Origin: Halicephalobus mephisto
Lineage: Eukaryota > Nematoda > Chromadorea > Rhabditida > Panagrolaimidae
Direction of reading: 5' to 3'
DNA length: 64,000 nt
NCBI GenBank assembly: GCA_009193035.1
Contig: SWDT01000124.1
Location: 124,001-188,000, forward strand
A program made the translations under genes and the position numbers. The notes beneath the pieces are model-generated. The model had not been told where the DNA came from, ran no database searches, and saw only the letters and a program-made list of their open reading frames with translations. Positions 45,532 through 55,861 of the stretch are shown in pieces (positions within the stretch are counted from its first letter, which is position 1; each line of letters opens with the position of its first letter).

Positions 45532-47591
45532 ATGCCGGAAGATTACGATTCTCTCCTCAAACATATCCTAGATGATGTCAAGACCGAGATCTTTGGTGAA
45601 CTCAAGACCTTGGTAGAGAAGGAGTACACGGAGAAGCTTCTGAAGAAAGAAGAGGAATTCAAGAGGAAATTAATCACAACAGAAGAAGTCATCAGGAGAC
45701 AAACTGAGAGAAAACTGGCCGTTAGTCAGTTCAATCATTCTGAATATAAACGTGAATATGAATTGATCATTGAATGGATGGGTCAGCTGGAGAAGAATCT
45801 TTGTGACGAAGTCCCCGACTTTTCACAAGTCTTGAAAGGAATGCAAGATCGGATTGATGAATTACTCGAAGTTGATAAGGACGTTTTTTCGTTGAGAATT
45901 CGTGATTCTGGAGACAACTTGAGGAAGCTGAATCCACACAACGAACCTCCAGAAGCCTCCTTGAGTAACCTCGTCGGCCAAAGAAGCTTACAGTCTTCTA
46001 ATTCCATTACTTCGACAAATGAACGGAGTTCCACGGGTTCTGACGACGGCGATATAATCAAGGTCTCTCACAATGTTCGGAACGTCATGGACGACAGTGC
46101 AGGGACACTTCCGGATCTCCGTAATCTCAGTCTTCTTTCTCAAGGCAGTTTGCAGCCTTCCAAGAACGCTTCTAGTGGAATACAAGCCATTTCGCCGATT
46201 TCCAAGAGACAAAGTATCAGCAACGCCCTGAACACCAGTCTTGGTCCGGTGCCCGATCTCCACAACCAGAGCAGTTCTTCCCATGGTAACGTGTTCCATT
46301 TCAGCAGTGAAATAGGATCAGGTCCTCTTTATATACCTTTGTCGTCGACGGCTTATCCTTCTCGTTCTCCTCTGAAGCGACAGAAGATGATTTACTTTCT
46401 GAAATTCGGCGAATTTGGAGTCAACGAAGGACAGTTTACCGAACCTTCTGGAATTGCTGTAAACAATAATCTGAACGAAATCATTGTTGTGGACACTAAT
46501 TGTCACAGAGTTCAAGTATTCGACAAAGAAGGTCAATTCAAACTCGAATTCGGCGGATGTGGAAAAAGGGACGGTCAGCTTCTTTATCCTAATAGAATCG
46601 CTGTTAATCAAATAACCGGTAACTGTTTCATCACCGAGAGATCTCCGACTCATCAAATCCAGATATTTGACTGTAATGGTCGTTTTGTTCGTAAATTTGG
46701 AGCCGCAATTCTTCAACATCCTCGAGGAATCTGCGTCGATCACAAAGGAAGGGTCGTTGTTGTTGAATGCAAGGTCAGTTTATTTATTTTTATATTTTTA
46801 CAAAATAAAATTTCGAAATTAAGAGAATTTTTGGAAGAAAAATTAGAAATTATTAAATTTTCTAAAAAGTTGTGAAATTTTGTGGAAAATATTTTTAGTT
46901 ATATTTACTAAAATTCAAAGATTTAAAAGTTTTAAGAATTTTTGAGAATTTAATAGGAACTTTGGAATCATTTGAAATTTAAAATCTTAAAAGTTAAAAA
47001 ACAAGAAATTCATATTGCAATTTCACAAGAATTTTCATTTTTGATGGTAATTTGATATATCCCTTTAGGTCATGAGAGTGATCATCTTCGACTCGTTTGG
47101 CAATGTTCTGACTAAATTTGGTTGTGGACGTTATTTGGAGTTCCCGAACGCTATTTGTACTTCTCCTGATGACGAAATTTTCATATCTGATAACAGAGCT
47201 CACTGTGTCAAAGTATTCAATTATGCCGGAGTTTACCTGCGACAGATTGGTGGAGAAGGAATGACGAATTACCCCATTGGAGTTGCTGTTGATTCTTCTG
47301 GATCGATTATTGTTGCTGATAACCATAATAACTTTAATTTAACCATTTTTGATAAGGTAAGAATTTTGATTTTTTGTAATATTTTAAATTGTTGTATTCT
47401 AGCATGGCCGCGTTCTAAATGCATTGGAAAGCAAAGTTAAACATGCTCAATGTTATGACATGGCTGTTTTGGACGATGGAACTGTGGCGGTTTCAAGTAA
47501 GGATTGTCGGGTTTATCTTTATCGATATGCCTTGCCTCACAATGAATCGAATCAGGGTTTCCATTCGTTTGGCCAATGCCATGAAGATTAA
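45532..47591 (+). CDS. Brat/NCL-1-type NHL-repeat protein lacking RING and B-boxes
   Basis: Three exons: 45532-46773, 47069-47356 and 47403-47591, giving 572 aa. Residues about 1-130 are a charged coiled coil (LKTLVEKEYTEKLLKKEEEF). A Ser-rich linker follows to about residue 280. The C-terminal ~285 residues are a six-bladed NHL propeller very close to Drosophila Brat and C. elegans NCL-1: KFGEFGVNEGQFTEPSGIAV, then CGKRDGQLLYPNRIAV, FVRKFGAAILQHPRGICVD, VKVFNYAGVYLRQIGGEG, IIVADNHNNFNLTIFDK and ALESKVKHAQC. In Brat/NCL-1 this domain binds RNA and represses translation and rRNA synthesis/nucleolar size. Unlike those proteins there is no cysteine/histidine B-box before the coiled coil. It could be a truncated paralog or a lineage-specific form. 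Adjacent to ABCF1, head-to-head. Confidence 0.88.
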
Positions 47592-48540
47592 ACGTTGATT
47601 ATATTATCTTTTCTGTTGTTAGATGCAATGAGCATCTAGTTAAGTTTATTCATTACTGATATTGCAGATAAGTCTACCTGTTGAGATATTTGTTTATTTA
47701 ATTAATTATTTATTTTCATATTTATAAATAAGTAATTGTTGTAGAAAAATGCAAGAATAATTATTTTTTATTTATAAAGTATTTCGATTTTTGATTTGTT
47801 TTAAGAATTATTCTGGGGTTTTACATTGAAATCAGAAAGGAAATGGAGAAGTCTGATTTTTGATAGGAATTTTTCGATTAACGATGGTTACTGTCGGATA
47901 TGGTATATTTTAAAGTTAGGTGATTGAATCCAGGATTTACGAAATTTGATATAAAAAGATTACAATAGTTTATAATCAGAAAGTTTCGTTTTTGAATGGA
48001 ACTACTTTGTTATTTTTTAAAAAATATTTTTCTAAAAATCATAATTTCTGATCAGGAAAGTAAAAAAATATTTAAAAAGATTATTTAGAAATAAATGGAT
48101 TCGTAAATTCTGAATTTAATTTACGGTTGGTAGTTGACCTTTGGAGTCTTGTATTTTGAGTCTGAAGACCTTATAAGTTTACAAAATTAATCTTAATTAT
48201 TTTTTTAAAGTAATGTTTAATTTTCAAGTTTTTTAATTTTTCTTTGAATATCGACTTCTCAAATCCCATTCTAAAGATACTAGTCTGCTAATTTTATCAT
48301 TATAAAAAATCTTTACTATCTATGACTTGCACGGCAAATCGAAGCAGTTAAAAACGATAAATTCATAGAACATATTAAAGACCCTCGTAATCGATCCAAT
48401 CTGAAACTTTGGATACGGGGACGAATCAGAATGATCTGGATCTCCGATGTTAACACCGGTCTTGTTTGAGCATTGGATGGTTCTAGAACGTTCTAGGCAT
48501 TTTCCAGTCCTATCCATTACGGCGGGTTGCTAGCTCTGAC

Positions 48541-49140
48541 GCAAGTATAGAACACATTGTAGTAAAATAAGGTAATATATGGAGGTAATGATGTTAGATG
48601 GAGGGATGTCGCTGATGTGACATCTTGAACGGAAAACTGTTGGTTCCTACTATTAGCAATTACGCTCGTTTATCTTAACAAAAGCATAGAACAAAAGAGG
48701 AAGGGTCCTCGTTTGACCGAAGTCAAACTTGGACCAGGTTGGAGTTGGATTTTCCTAAAGACTGACTCTCTAACACTTTAGTCTCACTTCACAGGCGTCG
48801 GCTGACTGGGCGGAGCTTTGGGCATCCTGTCTAGGCCGTTCCGGTTTAAGTCCGATCTTTATGCCTACATAATTGCTAATAGTAGGAATCAACAGTTTTC
48901 CGTCTAATCAAGGAGGTTCCAAGATGTCACTCCACCGACATCCCTCGTACTACTACATATCTTATTTCCATCACCTTTACTACACCTCTCTTGTTCTATG
49001 TTTATGATTGAGATAAACTAGCGTAATTGCTAATAGTAGGAACCAACAGTTTTCTGCCTAATCAAGGAGCTCCTAAGTGTCATACCATTAACATCCAACC
49101 AATAACAATCTCCCTTACTATATACCTATACTACACCTGG
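48541..49140. mobile_element. foldback/MITE-like element with ~120-165-bp inverted arms
   Basis: The left arm (48541-48705) contains GAACGGAAAACTGTTGGTTC and CTACTATTAGCAATTACGCT. The right side carries two inverted copies, at 48869-48985 and 49000-49140, both with TAATTGCTAATAGTAGGAA and CAACAGTTTTC. The outermost copy also pairs with the AAAGCATAGAACAAAAGAGG part of the left arm. The ~160-bp core (48706-48868) has higher GC and no open frame. The inner right copy looks like a terminal duplication or nested insertion. Confidence 0.7.
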
Positions 49141-50599
49141 TTAAAGTTTCTTGAAGCTTCTGTAGCATTCCGCCCCAATTTGAATTTGAAAAAAAAATAA
49201 CGCGAAAATCGCTTCTTTCCATGGTGAATTTAGAAGCTTGTAGAACAGTGAATCCGGCAGCAAATGAGAAGCGACAAAAACAGGTGGATAGAGAAAACTT
49301 GAAAGTTTCAAATAATAAGTGTAAAATAAGATTTTTAGCGCTTAACACTTCAGTAGAAGAGTGAAATACCCGCGCACCAAAAAAATCGACAGAACTTTTT
49401 TACCGACCTAATACATTCTGAATTCGTTAAGGGAGAAATTATCAATAAAGAAAATAACGTATTTTTTATTTTACAAATTCCAAAATAGGAGAGTTCTTAA
49501 TTGCGATCAACTAATTTTCTAAACGATTCTGTCTCTTGAAACGATCGCTATTAACGCATCTGTTCATTTGATGAACGATTAACTAATGATTGAAACTCAG
49601 ATGTCTTTGAGAAATAAACAAACATTGGTTATTAATTAAACTACAGTAGTTCTTAATTACAAAAAATTTTATCCTCAGAAATGCCAAATTCATCTATTTG
49701 GGGAAGTTTGTGATTATTCATTTTTCAATATTTCTATCTTTGATATCCTAAATAGTGGGTAAAATTACGATTTTTATTTTATCATAAATTTGATAAAAGG
49801 TTTCTTATTAAAAAAGTGTCTATATAACATACATTTTGTAACAGCAACTTTGACTACTCTTCGGTTTCCAAAAAAGCATTTAGAAGAAGTAATGGAATCT
49901 GTAAGTTCGATGCTTGAAACCGAAAGTGAAAGTTGTCTAATTTTAGACATGGACTTGTTTCAAGCAACCGTTTGATCTCTCTTCATCGTTCAATAGTACC
50001 TTACAATACATAGTGATAAATAAAAACACAAACAATAACAGTAATAGTCGAGATATAGCATACTAACTTACTCATTATTTATTGTCCTTTACTGGCGAAA
50101 TTGAATGTAAACAGTGTTTTCTGTGTTTAAAGGACTTTTCTACTCCACAATATGGCTTAAGAATCCTGGATTGTGAAGTTTAGATTTTAATCTTTTCGTT
50201 AAATGAAATCCAACCGACTTTGTTTTTAAAATCGAATTTACTCCTCAAATTTTTGAATTGTGCTATAGAAATCAATTTCTACGGTTCCGCCTTAAGAATG
50301 AGATTTTAAGGTTTATTAGTTTTTATCGCTAGAAGACAGTTTTTACAACTCATGAGTTGTGCACCAATTTAAAGACCTTCAAGACGATAAATTATAGAAC
50401 ACATCGTTTACGGAAAAGGAAAATAATTTAAAAAATACCAACGCATTTGTAAACTAGTTTCAAAATTTTTTTCAATCAAGATTTATAATATTAAATTTCT
50501 TGAGTACATCATTCGTATTATGAAAGACAAAGTTGCTTTGTATATTGTAAAAATACAGTTTTAAGATAAGATTTTGAAAGCTTTTGTGTTACGCAAGTC

Positions 50600-50609
50600 T
50601 GTTGATATA
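50600..50609. repeat. target-site duplication, 3' side of LINE
   Basis: TGTTGATATA, identical to 53776-53785 at the other end of the element. Confidence 0.8.
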
Positions 50610-53600
50610 CAACAATACAATACAATACAAAAAAATCTGGTTCATCCACCTTCGTGGTGGAGCAGATTCTTCAGCCTCCTTCTATATTCTTCGCGGTCTT
50701 TGGCGAGTTGTTGCCAATTTTTCCCCATTGCGGTTTCGATTTCTTTTCGCCATCGGTCTGGTGGTCTTCCTCGGGGGCGTTTATAATCGTACGGCCACCA
50801 GAAAGTCGTCTTTCTCGTCCACCTGTCGTCCTCTCGTCTTGCGACGTGTCCGGCCCATTTTATTTTTCTCTCCCTTGCGACTGAAGAAATGTCTTTTACT
50901 CTCGTTCTCTGCCGCACTTCCTCATTTCGTACTCTCTCTTCTCTCTTGATTCCTAATAAGCGCCTTTCCATCGCCCGCTGCGTCACGCGTAATTTTTCCC
51001 TGTCCGTGTCGCGTAATGTCCATGTTTCGCACCCATATATTAAAGCAGGGATTACTGTGGAATTGAACAGGTGCGCTCGGGCTTCTATATCCTTCGTGGC
51101 CATGAGGGCTTCTTGAGTGTTTTTAAAGCTTAGCCATGCTGCGCTCCTTCTTCTGCGGATCTCCTCATCTATTTTATGTTCACACGTGATCATTTGTCCT
51201 AGATACACGTATTTTTCCACAAAATTTATGGCTTGATCGTTGAGCCTAATCGTTCCTTCCTTGCATTGGCTATTCCTCATCGCTTTTGTCTTGCTCCAGT
51301 TTATTTTTAATCCGACTTCTTCACTTGCTTCACTTAGTTGGTTCAACATCTTTTCGGCATTTTGTACATTGTAGGAAAACAGAACGATGTCGTCAGCAAA
51401 GCGTAGATGGCTGAGCTTTTCTCCATCGATCCAGATTCCTTGTTCTTCCCAATCTAATTTCCTGAATATGTCTTCTAGAGCGGCTGTGAAGAGTTTTGGT
51501 GAGATTGTATCTCCTTGTCTCACTCCTCTACCAATGGGGATTTCTATTGGGTTGTAGAATAGCTTAATTGTTGTCGTGCATCCGATGTTGATGTTGTGCA
51601 GCGTCTTAATATATTTCTTTGGTATGTTCTGTCTGATTAGAGCGTTTGTTACGGCGTTAATCTCTATGGAGTCAAATGCTTTTTCGTAATCGACAAACAC
51701 TAAGCAGAGTGGGATCTTGAATTCTCTGCCTCTTTCCAGAACTTGGTTTACTGTTTGCAAGTGGTCCATTGTTGAGAATCCTTGTCGAAATCCAGCTTGT
51801 TCTCTTGGTTGGTTTTCGTCGAACTGTTTTGTCATTCTGTTTACGAGAACCTTCGTGAAGACCTTACAACATGTGTTCAGCAACGTTATTGGTCTGTAAT
51901 TCTTTAGGTCTTCTCTGTCTCCCTTCTTTGGAATGATCACAGTTGTTGATTTTTTCCACTGGTCCGGCACATCTTCTGCTTTCAGGCATTCGGTAAAGAG
52001 TTTCGCTAAGGTCCTCCAGAGCGTATAATCTCCTTCTTTCAGCACTTCGTTTGTGATTCCGTCAGGCCCAGGGGCTTTATCCTTCTTTTGGCTTCTTACT
52101 GCTTCTCGAACTTCTGAGATGAGGATTTCAGGGACGTCTTCTTCTCTTTGGTCTATTTCGGGTGCGACTTCTTTTTTTGATTTGAACAGATCTGTATAGA
52201 ATTCTTCGCACCTTCTTTCTATATCTTTTCTTTTCGTTAGTCGTGTCCCATCTTTATCCTTTAATGCCTTCATCATTGCTGTCTGTTGGTGGAGTTGCTT
52301 TCGGCATTTCTTGAGGCTTCTTCTCTTTTCTATTGCTTCTATAAGTTTTTTCATCCTGAAGATTTCGTGATCTTCTCTTATTTTTCTCCTGATCAGCTTG
52401 GATATCTCCGCAAATTCAATGGGGTTCGTTTGCCTGTCCATGAAGCTTCTTTTCTTCAGCAATGAGTGGGTTTCCTCTGTCAATCTGCTTTTCCTCTTTT
52501 CCTTTTTCATCATTGCTCCTCCTAGACATCTTTTCAACTTGTTCTGAATTTGTTCGTACTTTTCCGTGAGGCTTCCGCTTGTTTCCCAATCTTCATCATT
52601 GATCGCTTGTTGAAAGATTTTCGAGTTTATCTCTTGTCCGGCTTTTGAATTTGTTTTCTTTTTGTTCGTGTTTATATCAGTTTTCAGGGTAAAGCGAAGT
52701 GGTCTGTGGTCGCTGCCGATGTTGAGTCTGCTGAGTGTTTCAACGTTTTGGATCAGGAATCTGTCACTACATAGTCCGAAGTCGATCTCGTGTCTTGTCT
52801 TGTTGACGTTCGTCGATTGGTATGTCCATCTTTTCTCTTTAGGTTTCTCAAAGAAAGTGTTTGCGATGTAAAGCCGGTTTCCCTCTGCAAAGTCTGCCAG
52901 AAGTTCTCCCGTTTCCGTCCATATATCGCTGCTGAACTTCCCTATGAACTTTGAGTTTTTTTCTCTTGGTCCGATCTGCCCGTTGAAGTCACCCATGATA
53001 AGCTTTTGCCAGGCTGGTTGCTTTAGTTGTGTCTCTACTTCCTTATAGAACTCTTCTATCTCGTCTTCTCCATATCCTGCGTGTGGAGCGTATGTCTGGA
53101 TGATGAGGAGTGGTTTCTTTTTCCCGACATCCATCTTTAATGTGGCTATCCTTGGTGAATGGATTTCGACCTCAATGATTCGATCTGCGACCTTCCTGTT
53201 AATAATGAAGCCTACACCTCCGACATGGTATGCTCCTCGTCCTGCTCCAATGATGATTTCGTCTCCAGTTTCTGTCCATTTCGTTCTTGATTCCGAATTT
53301 GCTCTCGTCTCGCATAGACCTATGATGTCATATTTAATGTTCTTCAACTGTGTGATGAGCAAGTCTTTTGTTGGGGCATCTTTGATTCCTGCCTTCAGGT
53401 TGTACGTCAAGACGTATATTCGTTTCCGTTTGGGGGGCAGTCCTTCTATCCGGCTTTTATTGTCGTCAAGTCTCTTCAGGGTTCTGCTCGTCCTACTGCC
53501 CTTCGAACGTCTTCTCCCATCTAAGCCGGTTGAGACTCTTGTTGACTGAGTCGTTGCATATATTAGTTTTTCGTCACAGCGGCTTGCAAGGCCTGGTGTG

Positions 53601-53775
53601 ACTATCCTCATCCTTGCCGGATCTTAGATGAGGATTTCCGGTCATTTGGTCCACTTGTTAGCTCCGTCGTCCTCTTTCCATAGCGATATCCGGGTCGTAG
53701 GAGTTTGGATGTTGACGTTAAGCTGACAGGCTTCAAGCTGCTCCACCACGACAAGGCACACCGGAATTAGAGCAG
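50610..53775 (-). mobile_element. full-length RTE-type non-LTR retrotransposon (3.17 kb)
   Basis: On the minus strand it has a ~164-bp 5' leader, one uninterrupted 989-codon frame, a very short 3' UTR of about 30 nt, and a TTGTA pentanucleotide-repeat tail (50611-50630 on the plus strand reads CAATACAATACAATA-like). It is bounded by a perfect 10-bp duplication, TGTTGATATA, at 50600-50609 and 53776-53785. Size, tail type and single frame match nematode RTE elements (about 3.3 kb). GC content is clearly higher than in the surrounding DNA, consistent with a recent arrival. Confidence 0.92.
50642..53611 (-). CDS. RTE-type endonuclease-reverse transcriptase
   Basis: 989 aa without stops or frameshifts. 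Residues about 65-325 form an APE-like endonuclease: VLTYNLKAG, the catalytic CETR, MGDFNGQIG and the terminal GSDHRPLRF. Residues about 490-790 form the reverse transcriptase: KAPGPDGITNEVLKEG, NYRPITLLNTCCKVF, EQAGFRQGFSTMDHL, LVFVDYEKAFDS, GVRQGDTISPKLF and the catalytic LRFADDIVLFS. The C-terminal part ends KIKWAGHVARREDDRWT then KRPRGRPPDRWRKEIE, common in RTE elements. Catalytic residues appear complete, so the enzyme may be active. Role: target-primed reverse transcription of its own RNA. It ends HHEGG, 33 bp before the element's 3' edge. Confidence 0.95.
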   Translation of the reverse strand: MRIVTPGLASRCDEKLIYATTQSTRVSTGLDGRRRSKGSRTSRTLKRLDDNKSRIEGLPPKRKRIYVLTYNLKAGIKDAPTKDLLITQLKNIKYDIIGLCETRANSESRTKWTETGDEIIIGAGRGAYHVGGVGFIINRKVADRIIEVEIHSPRIATLKMDVGKKKPLLIIQTYAPHAGYGEDEIEEFYKEVETQLKQPAWQKLIMGDFNGQIGPREKNSKFIGKFSSDIWTETGELLADFAEGNRLYIANTFFEKPKEKRWTYQSTNVNKTRHEIDFGLCSDRFLIQNVETLSRLNIGSDHRPLRFTLKTDINTNKKKTNSKAGQEINSKIFQQAINDEDWETSGSLTEKYEQIQNKLKRCLGGAMMKKEKRKSRLTEETHSLLKKRSFMDRQTNPIEFAEISKLIRRKIREDHEIFRMKKLIEAIEKRRSLKKCRKQLHQQTAMMKALKDKDGTRLTKRKDIERRCEEFYTDLFKSKKEVAPEIDQREEDVPEILISEVREAVRSQKKDKAPGPDGITNEVLKEGDYTLWRTLAKLFTECLKAEDVPDQWKKSTTVIIPKKGDREDLKNYRPITLLNTCCKVFTKVLVNRMTKQFDENQPREQAGFRQGFSTMDHLQTVNQVLERGREFKIPLCLVFVDYEKAFDSIEINAVTNALIRQNIPKKYIKTLHNINIGCTTTIKLFYNPIEIPIGRGVRQGDTISPKLFTAALEDIFRKLDWEEQGIWIDGEKLSHLRFADDIVLFSYNVQNAEKMLNQLSEASEEVGLKINWSKTKAMRNSQCKEGTIRLNDQAINFVEKYVYLGQMITCEHKIDEEIRRRRSAAWLSFKNTQEALMATKDIEARAHLFNSTVIPALIYGCETWTLRDTDREKLRVTQRAMERRLLGIKREERVRNEEVRQRTRVKDISSVARERKIKWAGHVARREDDRWTRKTTFWWPYDYKRPRGRPPDRWRKEIETAMGKNWQQLAKDREEYRRRLKNLLHHEGG

Positions 53776-53785
53776 TGTTGATATA
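53776..53785. repeat. target-site duplication, 5' side of LINE
   Basis: TGTTGATATA, matching 50600-50609 exactly. Confidence 0.8.
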
Positions 53786-54171
53786 AAGTTGGATAAATTG
53801 GAGTTTTCAATATTCCATAAATCATATTTCAATTCTCTCACTAAAGCATATAGATCAGTAAAAATCTATCCTTGCAGATAGTGAGCAAAGTGATGACATC
53901 ATGCTGCTAATTGTGTATTTATAAATGATTCATTACAGAAAAAAATGATACTTATAAATTGTCAAAAAGAAATAAATTAGTAAATCAATAAAAACCCACT
54001 TGATTTTTAAAAAAAAGTAGAAAATAATTTAATCATCATCATTGATTGATAGCACTTCTCAGAGATAGTTGTGAATTGGTTCGTCCATAGTGATTCAAGC
54101 GTGAATTACTGCAAAATTGTCTTCTTGATTTTTCTTCATTTTTATTAACGAAAGTTTATTTTTCAATTTTC

Positions 54172-55266
54172 ATGGCCAATTCTAGTTTTCTACGATTTGT
54201 TTTCTACTGCAAGTTTATTTGTAAAAAGTGAAGAGATAATCATGATTTTCAGTTCTATTACTGTTGCCAAAAATTTCCTCTGTTGTCTACGAAGTTGGAC
54301 AAATTAATAATAAGGTAAAATACTTGAGAATTAACAGAATAAACTAATTAATCAAGTTTAGAAATACGAGATTCATGAAGTGAAAACAAAGTCGGGGAAT
54401 TTCCTAAAATTGCAGTCGGTCACCTCAGATAATAAAACAGTATTTAATCTCCCTACTTGTGGGATAGAAAGGAGCGAAGTTCGTAAAAAAAACGTTAAAG
54501 TTTACGGAAAATTATTATATATTCATCTCCGTAACATTGATACCGGCGAAACTAATCTGGAAGTCATAGATGTAAAAACTTTTTTGAAAACCAAAGATGT
54601 ACTACCTGATTGCCATACAATTGATGATGCCTATTTCGGTAAGAACCAAGTTTATGTTTATTATCTCTCGAATGATGCTCCGAAAAATTCACAAATATTG
54701 CAACAATCAAAGGTACTACCGAACAGAGAATTGGACAATTACACAGACATCGTCAGTTTCTCTTTCGTGGGTTTACTCGTTTTGACTTCTTTTCATCAAG
54801 GCTTTTAGCCAGTTTCATCAGTCAATGTTATTGATGATTCTGCGATTCAGGTGACATTCAATCCGAAAAACGTTTCTCTGCCTAAATCCACGATCTCAAA
54901 TGAATCTAAGTAATTTTCAAACTTTTTACTTTCACTCATTACATCTTTAGAGAAATCAACTGTCCTGTTACCAACACTGGCAGTACTTTCGTGCACGACT
55001 TAATACTGGTAATAGTGTCGTTTATTGTATTTTTATTGATAGCAGGACCGTTACTTATTTACTATATTTGGAAAATCAAAAATCAATACACTGACAAGGA
55101 CATTAATTCTGCAAATAACGGTGCATATAAGAACCGTTATAAAAAGTCTTCTCAAGGAAATTATGGAGACGAATCTGCTAGTTATTACGAAAGCGTCATT
55201 GTTCCGATAATTCCGAACACACCTCTTCCAGAAATCCCTACAGTATTTAGCGAAATAAACAAATGA
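54172..55266 (+). CDS. single-pass membrane protein of unknown family, tandem copy 1
   Basis: Five exons: 54172-54220, 54253-54314, 54362-54766, 54809-54909 and 54951-55266, giving about 310 aa. The start yields a signal peptide (MANSSFLRFVFYCKFIFLLL onward) only if a 32-nt intron (54221-54252) is removed. The ectodomain of about 205 residues has a few conserved cysteines (LPTCGIE, PDCHTIDDAYF, INCPVTNTG) and the block LLYIHLRNIDTGETNLEVID. One TM helix (LILVIVSFIVFLLIAGPLLI) is followed by a basic cytosolic tail with a proline motif PNTPLPEIP. I do not recognise the family. Exon structure and frame phases are identical in the downstream copy, which strongly supports the model. It may be a surface receptor or adhesion protein; that is speculation. 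Confidence 0.8.
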
Positions 55267-55861
55267 AATCAAGTGAGGACTATGTGTTTTGTTTCATTTA
55301 GAATATTCAATTGATAATACAAACTCATCAGTAAATAATACATATCATTAACTACGATTGACGAACTCGCTCGAATGCATAATATAAATATTTGAACATG
55401 GAATTAAACAACAAATACTTCTTATTTCTATAATGTAAAGGGTTAATTTCTGGATATTCTTCGTCTTCACAGAACTCTCTGGATTTCAAATTGGAAATAT
55501 CAAAAGTTGCAATATCCCAAACGGTCACTTAAATTCATCAATTTTTGAAAATGATATAGTCAGCAGAAATTTACAATTGTATAAAATAAAAAAGTGAGGA
55601 TATCATTCCTCTGGTTGTTTTTTAAAATGCTTCCCTGATAAAACATAGGAAATTTCAATCTTTCAGAAGCGGAGAAATTAGTAAATCGATAGAAACTTTT
55701 TTCAACTAAAACACAAATAGAAAACAATCTAATCGTTGTCTTTGATTAATAGCACTTGTAGAGCACAACGATTTGTTCGTCCATAGCGATTGAACACGAA
55801 TTACTACTAATTTGTGATGTTTTCTTCGTTTTTATCAACGAAAGTTTATTTTCAGATTCTC
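55267..55861. other. intergenic spacer between the tandem copies
   Basis: From about 55690 the sequence matches the promoter side of copy 1 (about 54000-54171), including GATAGCACTT- or AATAGCACTT-, GTTCGTCCATAG and AACGAAAGTTTATTTT. The tandem unit is therefore about 1.69 kb and includes the promoter. Confidence 0.7.

Larger units (their letters stand above)
47592..50609. other. gene-free stretch left of the LINE
   Basis: It holds the foldback element at 48541-49140. A 61-codon frame at 49790-49975 (+), ending HLEEVMESVSSMLETESESC and a few more residues, follows an ACAG acceptor-like site, but I find no partner exons. The remainder is AT-rich with nothing recognisable. Confidence 0.45.

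Noticed and set aside
49790..49975. A last exon ending in a coding-like stretch (HLEEVMESVSSMLETESESC)
   Set aside because: There is an acceptor-like site upstream, but no upstream exon in frame and no recognisable family.
50574..53549. Plus-strand open frames across 50574-53549
   Set aside because: They are antisense shadows of the LINE reverse-transcriptase frame.
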